Shown: positions 1 to 10,289 of the stretch, in pieces
Position numbering within the stretch: position 1 is the stretch's first letter
How the letters are laid out: every line of letters begins with the position of its first letter
DNA from: Marsupella aquatica
Lineage: Eukaryota > Marchantiophyta
Direction: 5' to 3'
Length of the DNA stretch: 64,000 bases
Assembly (NCBI GenBank): GCA_973895155.1
Contig: OZ316895.1
Span: 23,622,001 to 23,686,000 of the forward strand
Notes under the pieces: generated by a model
Told to the model about the DNA's origin: nothing
Database searches by the model: none
What the model saw: only the letters and a program-made list of their open reading frames with translations
Position numbers and translations under genes: made by a program

Positions 1-3000
1 GGTGATGCATGTTTGTTTCCTCAAAGGAATTCAGAACAGGTCTATGAATTGGATCATCACTCAGCAAAAACCGACGCTCCACTGCCTCTCTCGTAAGTGG
101 GAGAACAGGACTCGACTAACTCGTAAACTGCTTGCTTTAAAACCCGTCAGATGGTAGTGCATGTTGAATCCACATGAAATTCAGAACAGGTCTATGATAA
201 TGATCCTCATTCGGAAGTGGCAAGCTCGCACTATACTAACTCACAGGACGGCAATTTAGGAACATAACGATCGGACGGGCCATCTACAGACCACTGGAGG
301 CATTTAGGGTGACAAGAGGACCTTTTAAGTCTTCTAGTGACACGTCAATCCTGCTGCTCTACATGAACGCAGAACGAAGACTGACCTGGAGGGATTGAAA
401 AAGCTAATGTAGAAGGCACCCGCAAACTACAATACTCTCCAGACACGATTGTCCGCGGGAGCGAACAACAGCTCGGCACAACGGTGTCAAGACGAGGCAA
501 CCTGAGCACCCGTGAAACGTCTATTGAAAGTCACACTACGAATCAGAGAGCAAACCCACATTCGCGACAATGGAAGAATAGAACAAATCAGACAATGGCC
601 CATAGAATCGCGTCGGGGATTCCATCAGGACTCACCAATATTTTGTATAATAGGGTCTTTGAAGACTGACTGTCCTTGCGGAGAGAAGCAATCTAACATG
701 ATATCCCTTTCCAAAAAAGTTCCAGTCTAATCTCTCCATCGACATTCCAGTCCGAAACAATGAACCAGAAGGAAAGAGATTTGGACAGGCGAAGCACCGC
801 AAAGGGAATGAGAACAAAATGAAGGTCCGTCGACCATGTTTCTCGACAACTCCGAACCCAACAGCAGAAAGAAGGCGGCATGCACTGCGACGGACATCCT
901 GCTCGAAACACAGTAGGATTCCAGAGGCTTCAAACTAAACATGCATGACTCAACATCTGCAATGGAAACGCATCTCAGCGTTAGAAGCTGAAAAACTGCA
1001 CTACTGGGAAAGGTCCAAGCCGGAACGCATGCGGCGTCGAATGCGATGAGGAAACCCCCACCTGACCTAAGAAACATAAGTATTCCTCCGATCGAACGAA
1101 GGTCTGTTGGTGCGGCCGTCATTGAACGCGAGGAGCTTTTAGGGTTTACGGTTTTGGAGTAAGTCTCCATGGAGAAAAGGGGGGTACGAACCGCTCCGTG
1201 GGGCCAAATAACGTACCCTTGTCATCATCTGGTTTGTGCAAATTTACACACTATAGTATCCAATCCCGGCCTATAGTTAGTTTTATCTAAGGGAAGGATC
1301 CTAACTGATCCCGGCTGTTAGCTGAATGAAAAATTGTTTTCTCAATATTGTTTGATGGACCAAAAACACCTCCTAGTGTGACCTCTGCCTAACCATTTGT
1401 GGCTGGCGGCATCATCATTGATTGTGCAAGAGAGAAGAATTTGGGACAAGTAAACACTATAATATACAATCCTGTTCTTTTGTTCTCATGGTCTGTTATG
1501 GCGAGAAGTTGCCATGGCCATCCAAATATGGTAACATGATTTCCTAAACCCTTCACTCTCTCCTGAGCTTGCACATGCCTTGAAATCTAGTTTTCAAGTG
1601 TACTCCTTGCACTGTCGGGCTGCTTGGCCATGTCACTTATGCTCAAGGCACTTTGGCTCAACTTCATTTACTATTGGCAATTTGGGCTATAATAAATAAC
1701 TATAAAAAAACTTGGCACCTAGCACTAGAATCTACCTCCCAAAATGGTGGGCTGGTGGGCTCGAAGAGTGTGTGCAACCAAACGGCATAACACAGGCCTA
1801 ATCTAGTTCCTACCCACAAAAAATTAATAAAAATTGGAGCCCAGGGCCAGAATTCAACCTCCCATAAAAAATGGGCTGGAACAATGTGTGGGGGAGATTC
1901 TTGAAATGGGGAGGAATTGGTATCCAAACACTATAAGCAGAAAATTTGTACATGAGGGCATGCAAATGCCCTGGAAAATGGTGCTTCTGTTCAAATATGC
2001 CAGTAGCATATGCTTTGGCTAGCTATTAGTGTATTACCAGAAAAAAGTAGATTGAGAAACTTTTTGGTCACCTGCACAAGTATGGAAGCAACTTCATTTC
2101 TGGTATGAATTTACCTCTACTGTAGTGCAAGGTGGTGGCAATGACAAGGGGTGACATGCAAGGTAGCCCATTCCCTGGAGGAGCTTGTGAATTGCATGTC
2201 CTAGGAGGTTATGGCACATAGCCCCCAAAGAGTGGATGGATTATGAAGCCCTGAAAAATGAAGATTGGAAATTTTATGCAATCCTAGGATATTGAGAATA
2301 AAGCCCTACTTTGATTCACAACATAGATTATATCTACATCTTAGCAATAACATAGTCCAGGCACACTTGGATAGGCTTACCAAACCTACCCAGCCCATTT
2401 GCTTGCCCATTTTGGACTTAGTATAGACTTCACACACTCTCACTACTAACTGTAGTTAGACTTATTCAATAAACTTTATTAGGGACTGGCAACCTTGGGT
2501 TCCCCCTCTCAGGCAGCACTTGTCTAATAAAAGTGTTTCATTATATATAAGGCAAAATAAACAAACCCGACAAAAGAATGTTGGAAACATCATGCTTGGG
2601 ATGATTCATATTGCCTATGGCAGTAACTATTAACTCTAAGGGATTTGCATATCACCTGAGTTTTCTGGGTAATAAACACCCTTCCCCTTAGGAGATAAGC
2701 TTCACCTAGTGTTCGATCTGGAGGACCATAGACTAGCATCTCTAAGGACACAATATATGAAATTTGGCTCATAAACTTGTATGAGCCACTGAAGACCCAA
2801 AAGTTGATTGTCCTAGACAGTTGCTACCTAGTGCCAGAAGATCGTATTTTTAGGCTTTGAGGAGGTTTGAGGTTACATATGTACATATGTGACTACATAT
2901 GAAAAGTTTTGCAGATCTGGTGCCTCCAGTATGGTTGTTCTTCATCCGCCCTTAGTTCAGATGTCCACAAAGCAAACTCAGTTAGGGTCCAATTATGTTT

Positions 3001-3700
3001 GATAGTATCTATTTATTTATTATGTTTTGGTTGGATTTTTTACCTAAGTAATACTGTCATCTCCAGGGTGCCCCTAGACTTTGTGCAGTTGAAAAGTAAG
3101 GAAGTTGGTAGATGTTGTGCAAGCATGCAATCTACTTTCTCTCAAAATCTGCATCTATCTCATACAAGTTTCAAGTAATCACACTATTCTTCTACAATAA
3201 GGTGATTACACACAAGAATGTCCAAATCTTACATGAAGAAATATTGCAAAGAGAAAAACATTATCTTCTCAGCATTTGTGTTAGCTTTGTGTGTCATTGC
3301 TAGTATCCACGCAAAACTAAAGGCCAATTGCAAAATTCCCTAGAAAGAACTGATTTGTTGTGCAGTGTTACCCAGCACTAGGATAGTCTGGTATGGGACT
3401 GGACCTGGTATTGCATAAAGTATATCAGGCGTTTCCCCACTTTTGTGGGATTGTGTGTGTAAACTCTACTGGATTCTAAAAAAATTATATAAGTGTCACT
3501 AGAGGCTTGTGAAGCCCGCTTTTGGAGGGGATGTTAGAAAGCTCGCATCATAGGCAAAATTCAAACCCAGCACATGTGCTACCCCACTCTCAAGCCCTGC
3601 CATTAGGCCCATGGGCAGCAGGACAATAGCATCAGAATGTTTTATGTATCTATTTTCATCCTGCGAGCTGCAAATCTGTGCCTACCTGCTACCGGTAGCC
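1..3700. other. Non-coding stretch, no gene recognised
   Basis: Short open frames are scattered here but none resembles a known protein or continues across plausible splice sites. The longest is 147 codons on the minus strand (727-1170); it has mixed composition and no domain I recognise. Near the left edge an approximately 150-bp segment is repeated in diverged form: a 20-base identical core lies at 28-47 and again at 178-197, with weaker similarity around both. The rest is AT-rich intergenic sequence. Confidence 0.5.
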
Positions 3701-3776
3701 ACCGACTGATGGAGCAAGCACAACAGACAACATTTATTGTGAATTCCGTGACTTATACAAGGAAATCAAAATTTTA

Positions 3777-3799
3777 GGGGGGTCTCAAATATAGGGCCG
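3777..3799 (+). repeat. Possible left terminal inverted repeat of a Harbinger-like element
   Basis: This G-run followed by TCTCAAATATAGGGCCG reappears in inverted orientation at 18800-18821, 15 kb away. The two ends bracket the decayed Harbinger transposase and the gypsy element. Removing the gypsy element leaves about 5.6 kb, a normal size for an autonomous PIF/Harbinger transposon. The match itself is seen directly; calling it a TIR is inference. A 3-bp target duplication is not clear: TTA precedes the left end and TAG follows the right end. Confidence 0.4.
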
Positions 3800-4085
3800 C
3801 GGTTTATTTCCGGACGTCCACAATAGGTTTGGCCGGATGCGGGTAAAAAATGTGCGGCAGTCCTTGTTGCTAGCTGGCACAGTCATCTGCGGGATTGTAC
3901 CGTTTCCCAAATACGGACATTGTTGTCCCAACAGTCATTCCTGACATCGCACTCAGCCTGGAATGCGCCCCAACACTAGTGTCGGCACCTTGAGCAGCCA
4001 TCGCTTTGCCGCCATCGCTTGTCAGTTGAGAACAACGCCATTGCTGTTTAACTCTTTAGTTGGTAAAGCAGGCCAAACGCGTAGA

Positions 4086-4250
4086 GGAACTTCCACTGCC
4101 ATTGCAAACGCTTTGACTGTCTGAGCCAAACGGAGCCATAGGAACTACCACTACCATTGCGGACACTTTGATTGTCTTGGCCAAGCGGAGCCATCAGAAC
4201 TGCCACTGCCATTGCGAATGCTTTGACTGTCTTGGCCTAGCTAAGGAAGC
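4086..4250. repeat. Three-copy 55-bp tandem repeat
   Basis: Units start at 4086, 4141 and 4196. Each carries a GAACT-CCACT-CCATTGC core, then CTTTGA(C/T)TGTCT and GGAGCCAT. They differ at several positions, so the array is not recent. It lies inside the proposed Harbinger-like element and no reading frame runs through it. Confidence 0.8.
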
Positions 4251-5429
4251 CATCGCGGAATCAAAGGGTTGTTGTCGGTGTCACACCATTCTAGGTAGTG
4301 TTAGAGTGTATTGTACTATCTAGATCCGTATGTTTGGTATGTGTGCTATATGAGCCAATAAGGTTCCGTCAGGTTTGTGTGAGAGGGTACTTCTCACTTG
4401 TGAGGCATTGAAAGGGCATCTTTCAATGTTGAGCCTTGGAGAGAGAGGAGCTTGAGTGTGGCTATGGTGGCTATGAGCTCCGCTTGTGTAACGTGGATTC
4501 CTTGAGTAGTGCAAGGTGCATTGGCTTGACATACGTGTGTGATCGGATTGGTGCGGGATCGATGGGTTATTGTTGACCGGGATTGTTGTGCCGATTGTAT
4601 TGAGATTATTGTGGGTTTTGGACATGTGTGGACATGAGTTCCACTTGTATTCCATTCTCTTGTGTTTGTGATGTGGCAGTGTGACTATGTCTGGATGTAT
4701 GTGACAAGCGATGTATGTTTTGTAGCGATGTGTATGCGCACGACATCGGCAACATGAGCTTCAGGTTGCACCCGAGGTTGCACCGCAACTTCATTTCTTG
4801 GTGAGTTCTTGTTGCTGCTTGTCACCTGTTCAAATTTCTCATCTGAAGAATCCTTATGTTGTTAATTGGCATCAACAGAACTTGCATCATCAAAGGCATG
4901 GATGGGAGAGTGGACTAGGCTTTCTGAAGTGGAGGATAGTAGGTAGAAAGGCAAATTGACATCTTTTTGGCCAACAATAGTGTGGATAGGGAATTTTTGT
5001 AGCTCGTCATTCTTACCCGCTAAAGTTTGTAATTGTTGGATGTCCCGGTCATCCAATTGTTGCTATCAATCCATGGTTGCAAGACTCCTAAATCCACATC
5101 TTCTTCTTACCACACACCGGCCAAGTCAGGATAAAAAAAACTGGAGCAAAGCCAGTTCCAAAAAATTGTTGAAGGATTTGTGCCAGGCTATACTAAGTGC
5201 AGGTTTAAACAATAAGGACCAGGCAGGGCAGATTGTCTCTGAAGTAGTTTACTAGTCTCAATGCAACTTGCTTTTTGCTAGAATTACCAGAATTGGAATA
5301 TTGTTCAATTAATATCTGATTTTGTACCTCCATTGTGAATTGAAAGCCTCTTGGGCACTTCCAATTTGTGCTCTATTCATTTGAATAATTGGCATATTAT
5401 GAATTACGTGGTGATTTGTTGTAGATAGA
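4251..5429. other. Non-coding stretch inside the Harbinger-like region
   Basis: A GT-rich tract (about 4280-4800) produces minus-strand open frames rich in His, Ser and Thr, a composition artefact. A frame at 4956-5255 (+) ends in a Lys-rich helix-like segment. It could be a remnant of the element's Myb/SANT-like accessory protein, but I see no convincing motif. Confidence 0.35.
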
Positions 5430-6400
5430 ATGCCCAAGGTTTTGAATTGGCAGCAATGCCTAAAATGGGTTTGTGAGCATTTGTATGTGAGTATTATGAT
5501 GGAGTCCTCTAGCGATGGCGATGGCTCAAGTGGATCATCAGGATCTTCCTCTGTCAGCAATGGTTTCATGTCCCCAGATTCTGATATAACATGGACTCAT
5601 CTTCTGATTCAGAGAATGGAAGAATAGGAGACCCATGTGATGTCCATGGTAAACCATGGCCAGTGGTTTAGTTTGTACTTGCTCCTAGATAGTGAGAGGT
5701 ATTATGAGAAACGTTCCAAAACCGCACCGACGGGCTAAGGAGTTTGCAGATGCATTTTCCAGAACTATCCTACCCCAAAGTGAATTTAGGCAAATTTGTT
5801 GAATGGCCAATGATGCATTTTTGTCCTTCTTCGATTGATAGAATCGCATCCCATGTTTCAAAATGACTCTTTTCATGAATACGCCCCTGTCTCATTGCAA
5901 CTAGTCACCTGTTTAGACAAGGTGGGCCATACAGGGAATGGTGTTTGTTTGAAACAAACCTTGTTTCTATGGGGTACAAGTGTGGGATCATTCTTGTGTC
6001 AATTACACCTCACAATGTGTTCCTTCCCTTGAATCTGCCGTTGGGGACTACTTGAAAGTGTGAGATAGGGCAAAGCGTGTCCAAATTTCTAATGAGTCTG
6101 CCAAGAAAGGATTCCAAGGCTATGTTGGCCTGATTGATGGAACCACCTGTCCATTGACATAGAGACCCAATAATCATGGGGAGTGTTATTTCAATCGGAA
6201 ATCACATTATTCAATCAATGCACAACTTGTTTGTGACCATAAAAGGAAGATCACTTTTCTTAAACCACAATTCACAAACCACTCACTCCCGAAATGCAAA
6301 CATTGCGTCCGCGGATGAGTGCCCTTCCGCAGCCCTCCGATTGGGAGCCAGATCATTCTCGTCCGTTCATCAATGACCCAATCTATGGCTCAAAATGCAG
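5430..6400 (+). pseudogene. Decayed PIF/Harbinger-type transposase (DDE_Tnp_4 family)
   Basis: Read across frames and stops, the plus strand keeps landmarks of the PIF/Harbinger DDE transposase. First comes an acidic Ser/Asp-rich leader (about 5500-5590). Then RYYEKRSK (near 5700), EFRQIC and ANDAFLSFFD (5780-5840). Finally GLIDGTTCP (near 6135), followed after a stop by YFNRKSHYSIN and CDHK (6190-6243). The GxIDGT and YFNRK-YSIN-CDHK pair is characteristic of this family's catalytic core. In-frame stops (for example after CPLT, near 6160) and frame changes mean it cannot encode a full transposase. The C-terminal third is not recognisable. Confidence 0.7.
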
Positions 6401-6664
6401 GTCTCTTTGAGATCTACCTCTCAGAAAAAACCAGATTATCATTGAAGGATGAAAAACGAGGGCAAAAATGAAAAAAAAAACAATCCAAGCAATTTGATTG
6501 GTGGAGGCCAAAAAAAATTGAATTTTGAATTTCTGGGCAGGTCAGTTAGGGACAGGTGGCCAGGGTTACTGTCGGTGATCCCGGCCAAGAAACCTATGCG
6601 GGCATCCACCCTATCGTATGGACTACTTTATGTATAGTTCATAGTTACTCTACATTGAAGATTC

Positions 6665-6735
6665 CTCAGAGTTCATTGGTTAGCACTTTTGCCTCCCAAC
6701 CAGCAGCTTCGTAGTTCAAGTCCTGTTCACACACT
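6665..6735 (+). repeat. tRNA-like segment, possible SINE head
   Basis: The sequence resembles a tRNA with internal Pol III promoter boxes: an A-box-like TTGGTTAGCAC (6676-6686), a CCTCCCAACC anticodon-loop-like stretch, and a B-box-like GTTCAAGTCCTG (6714-6725). Acceptor-stem pairing is not evident, so this is not a functional tRNA gene. A tRNA-derived SINE remnant or chance similarity are both possible. Confidence 0.25.
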
Positions 6736-7058
6736 ATGTAAGCGTGAATGTTTTGCATCTGCAGTTGCTCTCCCTATTGGGGTGCCACAACAGAACACAA
6801 TCACCAACTCCTCACTACTCATTGTAGATCGACTTCTAGGGTTTTAGGTGTCACAGGCAGTAGGGAAGAGGCACATGGGGGCAAAGGGGCAATGTGGCTA
6901 GACAGATGCCTCATTTGCAAACTCAAGTCCCCAAGGTACTCTTTCTTGTCTCTTCTTTTCCCTTTGTATTTGCCCATTCATTTATTTTTGTCAATTTATG
7001 TTTTGTTTTACTGGGTTTGGCTTGGCATCCAGTCTTTGTTGTAGAGGTTAGGGATATT

Positions 7059-7345
7059 CTCGGAGGGTTGACTATCAAAAATCTTAGGAACCACGTGCGA
7101 TCCAAAATAGGTATTTTGGGCATATTTTAACTAAATTTTTAAAAAGCGTAGGAGGCAAAAGAAGGTATTATAAACTCATGTTTATAGATTATTCTTTAAT
7201 ATATACCCTTTATAAAGTAAAATAGGTTATTAATATTGAAAATAAAAAATATTCTTGGAATATTTTCTTTATAAAATAGGTCTATTTATACTAGGCTAGG
7301 ATCGCACGTGGTACCCCAAAATATACACTTAGTTAACCCCCCGAG
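7059..7345. mobile_element. MITE-like TIR element, family 1, member A (8-bp TSD)
   Basis: This 287-bp AT-rich element is flanked by perfect 8-bp direct repeats GGGATATT (7051-7058 and 7346-7353). Its ends are inverted: CTCGGAGGGTTGACT on the left, and on the right the complement of CTCGGGGGGTTAACT. A second inverted block, ACCACGTGCGATCC, lies at 7090-7103 and, inverted, near 7300-7313. There is no coding capacity. Members B (16072) and C (38063) share ends, inner block and 8-bp duplications. The 8-bp TSD suggests mobilisation by a hAT-type transposase, by inference. Confidence 0.85.
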
Positions 7346-8389
7346 GGGATATTTTCTTAGAGGTAGGGGTTTGGATTTAGCATAGGGTTATATGAGCAAC
7401 TGGGGCCAGCCCCCCACTTTTCCAGATGGGAGGCGGAAACGCAGCCCAAGGGGTGGGGGTCTACCTAGACAGCGCTATCCGAGTGATAAATTAGATTACA
7501 AGAAGAGATGGAGACTGGATGCCAAGCCAGGAATCTGGGTCCTACTTGAACGGTGGGATGAGTGGGAGGACCTCTGAGGTTGGCTGGGACCAGACACAAC
7601 ACACTCTTACTATCACTGTGACATGGTTGCTTGATCGCGTGCAACCTACCGTTCAGGAGCTTCGGACATGGCGAGTAGCGGGAGCGGAGGCAGCTCAAAT
7701 TCAGCCTAAGGCAGTACCGTCACCCATCGGCCAGCAAGATCCAGGTCAGCCTGCACGACCATATCAGGTGCAAACACTCTTTCATTTGCTCATTTATTGT
7801 TCTCAGTTCTATCTACTCATTGTTTTGAAATGATTTTTGAGATGATAATTTTTAGTGTTTTGCATGTTTTCCATTCTTCACCCAGTTTAGTAGCCAAACA
7901 AGCACACACTTTCATTGTAAGCCACATGTGAAGTAAAATACCAAACCAAAAAATGGACAAATTATAAACCATAGGGTACACCTTATAAACCTAAAATTAG
8001 GGCACACATAAATACCTAATATAATACAAAACCATAAAATTAGGGTCACAAAATTAGGGAATCCATTACTAACACAATGCCAATTAGGGTACACAATAAT
8101 TATAAACAAAAAGATTATAATACACTTTTCAGGCACAATACTGAAGTAGAAAATTAGGGTACATATTTTTAGTCTTAACTATATTTCTAATATTCTAACA
8201 TAAATAATGCCAAACATTGTTCTAAACGTACTACAATTTTATTTATTGGGTCATATTTAGGGTTTGGATTACCATAGAACCATGTCATCACACTTCCCAG
8301 AATAAACATCTATTATGTTCAATACTTCTGGTATCATCTATGATTCCAATAACATTGTCCAAGATGCTACAAAGTAACATGTCTTGGAG
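7346..8389. other. Non-coding stretch before the retrotransposon
   Basis: This is AT-rich sequence with short frames at 7392-7577 and 7519-7833. A run that could be read as a Ser/Gly-rich N-terminus starts near 7669 but meets a stop within about 14 codons. From about 7860 to 8280 the sequence is dominated by ATTAGGGTACACA-like degenerate repeats. I see no supported gene. Confidence 0.45.
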
Positions 8390-8390
8390 C

Positions 8391-8909
8391 AAGTGGTGGA
8401 CCTCGCCACCCAGCGCCCTCACCAATCCCAGCACTCGCGTCTAAGTGCCCTTGGTGTTCGAATGCCTCCACGGAATACCTCGAGCAAGCACCCAATTGCC
8501 TCTTGCACCACCAGCGGCCCCTCCCATACAAAGCCGCACTTGCTCACCTACACGACCGCTACTCAACGATCCTCACTGTCTGCACAAGCAACCAAGCACC
8601 TCGGTAAGTAACCCCTCAGGATCTAGAACTCGCCAAGTCTAGTATCCTAATTCAAGCTCAACAGATGTTGGTAAATAGGTCAGCGATAGGTCCTCCCGAC
8701 GCCATAAGCCGGAACCAGAACCCACGCCCACTGTTCGTCCAGAACAACTCCTTCCTTGGGCGCGGCCCGGGTTCCCCCTCGTACCTATCCATCACCAACT
8801 GACCGCCCTGACCCCAGGACATGCTCATGGCCCAAATAACGTAGCTTGTCCCAAAGCTTGTCCTAAGCTTGTCCCAACACGCTGGGACCAAAACGGCCCT
8901 GACTCTAGC
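8391..8909 (-). repeat. Truncated 3' LTR of the gypsy element
   Basis: This stretch is nearly identical to 16370-16888. Similarity stops sharply at 8909, where the sequence becomes integrase coding. The integrase stop codon (8905-8907) therefore lies inside LTR sequence, which indicates a deletion joining the two. The region between the integrase catalytic core and the LTR, including the polypurine tract, is absent. Confidence 0.85.
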
Positions 8910-10287
8910 TCACCCCAATTTCAAAGCTTACCTGGCGTCGATGTTTATCCCCTTGCTCCTTGTACCGACTTTGGGCAAGGGTCATACCCTTGGTAGCCGC
9001 TTCCACAACTAGGCGCCGCTCTCGAATAAAATTGTCCGCAAAAGGAACCTTGCTTTCCGACCGCCAAGCTTTCGGATTTATAAACCAGGAGGGCGCCCTT
9101 GGCAAGGGCGTCCTCCCGGTGGCCAACACAAACGGCGCAAACCCCGTTGCCGAATGCTTGGTCAAGTTATACCTAAACTCAGCCATTGTTAAATGCTTCG
9201 CCCAATCCTTCTGATTGGCCGTCACAAAGTGACACAAGTAGTCCTCCACGATACCATTAACCCATTCCGTTTGGCCATCTGTCTCATGATGATATGCTGA
9301 TCCCCTAGTCAGGTCTGTTTCGGATTTCCATAACAACGCCTTCCAGAAATGGCCCGTGAACTTGGTATCGCGATCGGACAGGATATGCAACGACAATCCC
9401 CATTGTCAAAAGACATTGTCAAATACTAGACCGGCAACCTCTCGGGCCGAAACCATCTTGGAAAAACAATCCACGATTGTTAAGATGGAGTTACTGCCGT
9501 GGGACTCAGGTAACCCAACAATGAAGTCCATGGAGATAGATTCCCATGGAGCCGCAACTACTGGTAAGGGTTGCAGTAGTCCTCCTTTTGCCCTATAGAC
9601 CGTTCGGTTCTTTTGGCACGAGTAACAACTTTGCACGTGTTGAAGGACCGATTGCTTCATATCCGGCCAATACACATCTCGCAACATGCTGCGATATGTA
9701 GCGGCTTGTCCTCCATGCCCTCCCCAGGGCGAGTCGTGGTACTTTTGCAGAACCTCTAACCTTAGAGACTCCGGTATGTACACACGCCTCTGCTTGTATC
9801 GCCATAACTGGACATTATGCGTCTTATCCAACCCCAACGATACGTGCCTTACCTTGCCTTGGCTACCCCCATTGCTTTGCCATTCCTTAGCTAACCTGTC
9901 ATCCCCATACGCCACGGCCAAAACCTTTGGCCACTCGGATTTGAGCATCGTGATCCCATTGACACGATGTTGGTCCTTACGCGATAACGCGTCCGCTGCC
10001 GTATTTGTCTTCTTTGGAACATGGTGGACTTTGAAATTGAAATCCGCCAAGAACATCTGCCAGCGCATTTCCTTGGGGTTCAGCCTTGGCTTAGAACTGA
10101 AATACTCGGCCGGCGAGCTATCTTTGTGGATTACCACTTTGGGACTGTTCTTAAGGTAAATCTCCCACTTCTTCAACGCATAGATCACAACATACATTTC
10201 CCTTTCCGGCGTGATCCAGTGATTTTCCAACTTACATGACTCGAAGGCCACAGGACACCCAACTTGGTGAAGACAGGCGCCAATGGC
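8905..10287 (-). pseudogene. gypsy pol: end of RNase H plus integrase, truncated
   Basis: Reading leftwards from 10287, the frame opens with the later part of RNase H (PVAFESCKL; MRWQMFLADFNFKVHHVP; TNTAADALSRK). It continues with the integrase zinc-binding HHCC region (HDSPWGGHGG … CYSCQKN) and the catalytic core. The core shows MDFIVGLPESHGS (first Asp), SDRDTKFTGHFW (second Asp) and HHETDGQTEWVNG (Glu of the DDE triad region). An in-frame stop at 9406-9408 divides the core. The frame ends prematurely at 8905, just after SFEIG, so the C-terminal domain is missing. It lies in one frame apart from the stop. Confidence 0.9.
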
Positions 10288-10289
10288 AT

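Noticed and set aside
727-1170. 147-codon minus-strand frame as a gene
   Set aside because: No recognisable domain, no splice continuation that extends it, and composition like its surroundings.
4320-4655. 111-codon minus-strand frame rich in His, Ser and Thr
   Set aside because: It is the complement of a GT-rich tract; the composition explains the open frame.
6665-6735. Functional tRNA gene
   Set aside because: A- and B-box-like words exist, but the acceptor stem does not pair; kept only as a weak SINE-like remnant.
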